NCBI GenBank assembly: GCA_030685025.1 | Contig: JAUXWC010000277.1 | Location: forward strand, 23,587-87,586 | Reading direction: 5' to 3' | Length of the DNA: 64,000 nt | Source of the DNA: Rhodoferax sp. | GTDB taxonomy: Bacteria; Pseudomonadota; Gammaproteobacteria; Burkholderiales; Burkholderiaceae_C | Shown here: positions 62,035 through 64,000 of the stretch, piece by piece | Numbering within the stretch: the stretch's first letter is position 1 | Layout: each line of letters opens with the position of its first letter | Notes under the pieces: model-generated | Database searches by the model: none | What the model saw: only the letters and a program-made list of their open reading frames with translations | What the model was told of the DNA's origin: nothing | Position numbers and translations under genes: made by a program

Positions 62035-64000
62035 GTGGCCGACAACAAATTTGCCGCGTACCTGTGCGCCGGCTGTGGCTTGGGCGAGGTGCTCGACCTC
62101 GCAGCGATGGAGAAAGTGGCCAAGCGTGAAGGCAAGATGGCCCTCATCAAGCACCACGACATGTTATGCAGCGCCGAAGGGGTGCAGACCATTCGTGATG
62201 ACATCCAGAACGAGGGCGTTACCCACGTGATGGTTGGCGCCTGCTCGCGCCGGGCCAAGACCGAGGCCTTTCATTTTCCGGATGTGGCCATGGCGCGTGC
62301 CAACCTGCGCGAAGGCGTGCTCTGGATCGTGGCCGAAGGCGAGGCGCATGACGAAGTGCGCCAGGAAATGGCCGATGACTACATCCGCATGGGCTGCGCC
62401 GAACTCAAGAAGATGGCGGTGCCCGCCGGCAACCCGAATCGCGCCTCGAACAAGCGCATCCTGGTCGTGGGCGGCGGCATGTCGGGCCTGACGGCGGCCA
62501 TCGAGGCGGCGGACACTGGCTACGAGGTGCTGATCGTCGAGAAAGAAAACGCACTCGGCGGCTGGGCCGCCAAGCTGCACAGGCGCGTGCCTTTCCGCGA
62601 GCCCTATGCCGAGCCTCAGGCCACCGGTGTGGCCGAGCTGGTGGCCCGCGTCATGGCGCATCCCAAGATCAGCGTGCACCTGGCATCTACCCTGGCCGAG
62701 ACCGCTGGCGCACCGGGCCGCTTTGCGGTCAAGATTGCACAGGAGAGCGGCGCCGTCACCGAAGAGACCGTGGGCGCCATCATCCAGGCCAGCGGCTTCT
62801 CAACTTATGACATGGCCAAGCTGCCCGAACTCGGCGCCGGCTTGCCGGGTGTGGTTGATCAGGCCGGTTTGGAGCTACTTGCCAAAGCCGCCCAGGGCGG
62901 CACCATCCAGCGCGCCGATGGCGGTGCGGTCAGCAGCGTGGTGTTTGTCCAGTGCGCCGGCCAGCGCGACGAGAGCGGCACCCATCTGCCCTACTGTTCG
63001 GGCCACTGCTGCGCCACCAGTGTCAAGCAGGCCATGTATTTCAAGGACGCCAACCCCGACATCGAAACGGTGGTGCTCTACACCGACCTGCGCATGCCCG
63101 GCATGGGCGAAGACTTTTACCGCAGCGCGCAGAACAAGGGCGTGATCTTCACCAAGGGCAAGGTCCACCGGGTTTTGGCCGATGGCAAGGGTTGTAGCGT
63201 CAACTTCCGCGACCTGATCCTGGACGAGGACGCGACCGTCAGCGCTGATCTAGTGGTGCTGGCCACCGGCCAGGTGCCGAACTCGGGCGTCAACATTGAC
63301 ATCCCCGACGACCAGCAGCCTGCGCAAAAGCCGATTTCCATCCTGAACCTGACCTACCGCCAGGGCAAGGATTTGCCGCAACTCAAAGCCGGCTTGACCG
63401 ATTCACACTTCATTTGCTTCCCCTACGAGACCCGGCGCACCGGCATCTACGCCGCCGGCCCGGTGCGCCGTCCGATGGACCTGCAGCAGGCCACCGACGA
63501 CGCCACCGGCGCGGCGCTCAAAGCCATCCAGGCGGTAGAGAACGCGGCGCAGGGGCGTGCCGCGCATCCGCGCTCGGGCGACCTGTCGTACCCGATCGTT
63601 CGGCTGGAAGGCTGCACGCAGTGCAAGCGCTGCACGGTGGAATGCCCCTTCGGCGCCATCGACGAAGATGAGCGGCGCTTCCCGGTTTTCAATGAGAGTC
63701 GCTGCCGGCGCTGTGGCACCTGCATGGGCGCCTGCCCGGTGCGTGTGATCTCCTTCGAGAACTACTCGGTGGACACGGTGGGCAGCCAGATCAAGTCGCT
63801 CGATATGCCCGACGAGTTTTCCGAGCGGCCCCGCATCCTGCTGCTGGCCTGCGAGAACGACGCCTACCCGGCGCTGGACATGGCGGGCTTGTCGCGCACC
63901 GTCTATTCGGCCTTTGTGCGTGCCATTCCGGTGCGTTGCCTGGGCTCGGTCAATTCGATCTGGATTACCGACGCGCTCAACGGTGGCTGGGACGGCGTGA
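62035..64000 (+). CDS. qmoB: QmoB (partial, runs off the window)
   Basis: 655 residues visible; the frame is open at the right edge. GGAGG precedes the GTG start at 62035. An N-terminal domain (LCAGCGLGEVLDLAAMEKVA) leads to an HdrA-like FAD domain (VVGGGMSGLTAAIEAADTGY), two [4Fe-4S] motifs from residue 527 (CTQCKRCTVECPFGAI and CRRCGTCMGACPVRVI), then the start of an MvhD-like domain (LLACENDAYPALDMAG). It is the second subunit of the Qmo complex; qmoC or an hdrBC-type pair is expected just beyond. Confidence 0.92.
   Translation, partial: MADNKFAAYLCAGCGLGEVLDLAAMEKVAKREGKMALIKHHDMLCSAEGVQTIRDDIQNEGVTHVMVGACSRRAKTEAFHFPDVAMARANLREGVLWIVAEGEAHDEVRQEMADDYIRMGCAELKKMAVPAGNPNRASNKRILVVGGGMSGLTAAIEAADTGYEVLIVEKENALGGWAAKLHRRVPFREPYAEPQATGVAELVARVMAHPKISVHLASTLAETAGAPGRFAVKIAQESGAVTEETVGAIIQASGFSTYDMAKLPELGAGLPGVVDQAGLELLAKAAQGGTIQRADGGAVSSVVFVQCAGQRDESGTHLPYCSGHCCATSVKQAMYFKDANPDIETVVLYTDLRMPGMGEDFYRSAQNKGVIFTKGKVHRVLADGKGCSVNFRDLILDEDATVSADLVVLATGQVPNSGVNIDIPDDQQPAQKPISILNLTYRQGKDLPQLKAGLTDSHFICFPYETRRTGIYAAGPVRRPMDLQQATDDATGAALKAIQAVENAAQGRAAHPRSGDLSYPIVRLEGCTQCKRCTVECPFGAIDEDERRFPVFNESRCRRCGTCMGACPVRVISFENYSVDTVGSQIKSLDMPDEFSERPRILLLACENDAYPALDMAGLSRTVYSAFVRAIPVRCLGSVNSIWITDALNGGWDGV

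Overview
GC-rich chromosomal DNA that looks like an autotrophic, sulfur-oxidising betaproteobacterium. A tandem-palindrome intergenic element at 9179-9252 is of a kind I associate with Comamonadaceae (Rhodoferax/Polaromonas/Variovorax group), so a Rhodoferax-like organism is my best guess. There are no tRNA or rRNA genes, insertion sequences, phage genes or CRISPR arrays that I can support.

Layout. (1) 432-14281: a Calvin-Benson-Bassham locus. A minus-strand arm holds cbbR, form IA RuBisCO cbbLS, cbbQ, cbbO and a small unknown gene; a divergent plus-strand arm holds cbbY, cbbF, cbbP, cbbT, cbbZ and cbbA. A 53-codon relic of a form II RuBisCO gene (cbbM) sits directly in front of cbbL. (2) 14304-19458 (minus): octaheme tetrathionate-reductase-like cytochrome, cytochrome b, cytochrome c, YeeE/YedE transporter and a triple-rhodanese protein, preceded by an FNR-like box. 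(3) 19587-22978: a MaoC-like protein, then an ArsR-rhodanese / DsrE / sulfide:quinone-reductase-like operon. (4) 23155-29937: RND exporter, LolA-like protein, outer-membrane protein, MFS carrier and cysteine desulfurase. (5) 30558-43892: a 13-kb plus-strand operon for a Tat-exported molybdopterin enzyme of the Ttr/Psr/Arr class, with an Fe-S subunit, polyferredoxin, TorD-type chaperone, three multihaem cytochromes (one NapC-like), an outer-membrane barrel, PKD/FecR proteins, moaA and a methionine-rich lipoprotein. (6) 43958-47606 (minus): a PhnD-like periplasmic binding protein, histidine kinase and sigma54-activating response regulator. (7) 48204-53230: a second molybdoenzyme operon in the A-B-D-C order of selenate/chlorate reductase and dimethylsulfide dehydrogenase. 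(8) 53243-59332 (minus): FadL-type porin, a CMD-Rieske fusion and two SulP transporters. (9) 59698-64000: small unknown protein, YfcE-like phosphoesterase, qmoA and the start of qmoB.

How it fits together. Reduced sulfur (SQR-like, DsrE, rhodaneses, Qmo) would supply electrons for CO2 fixation, SulP carriers would move sulfate or bicarbonate, and the two periplasmic molybdoenzymes plus the octaheme cytochrome would use oxyanions as electron acceptors (or, for a Ddh-like enzyme, donors). The most interesting observation is that both molybdoenzyme operons have the same promoter layout: two copies of a GTTNC-N6-GNNAC-like site 41-42 bp apart, and a sigma54 -24/-12 element that begins exactly 176 bp after the start of the first site. 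The sensor/regulator genes lie between the two operons, so this looks like one oxyanion-responsive regulon that controls two different molybdoenzymes.
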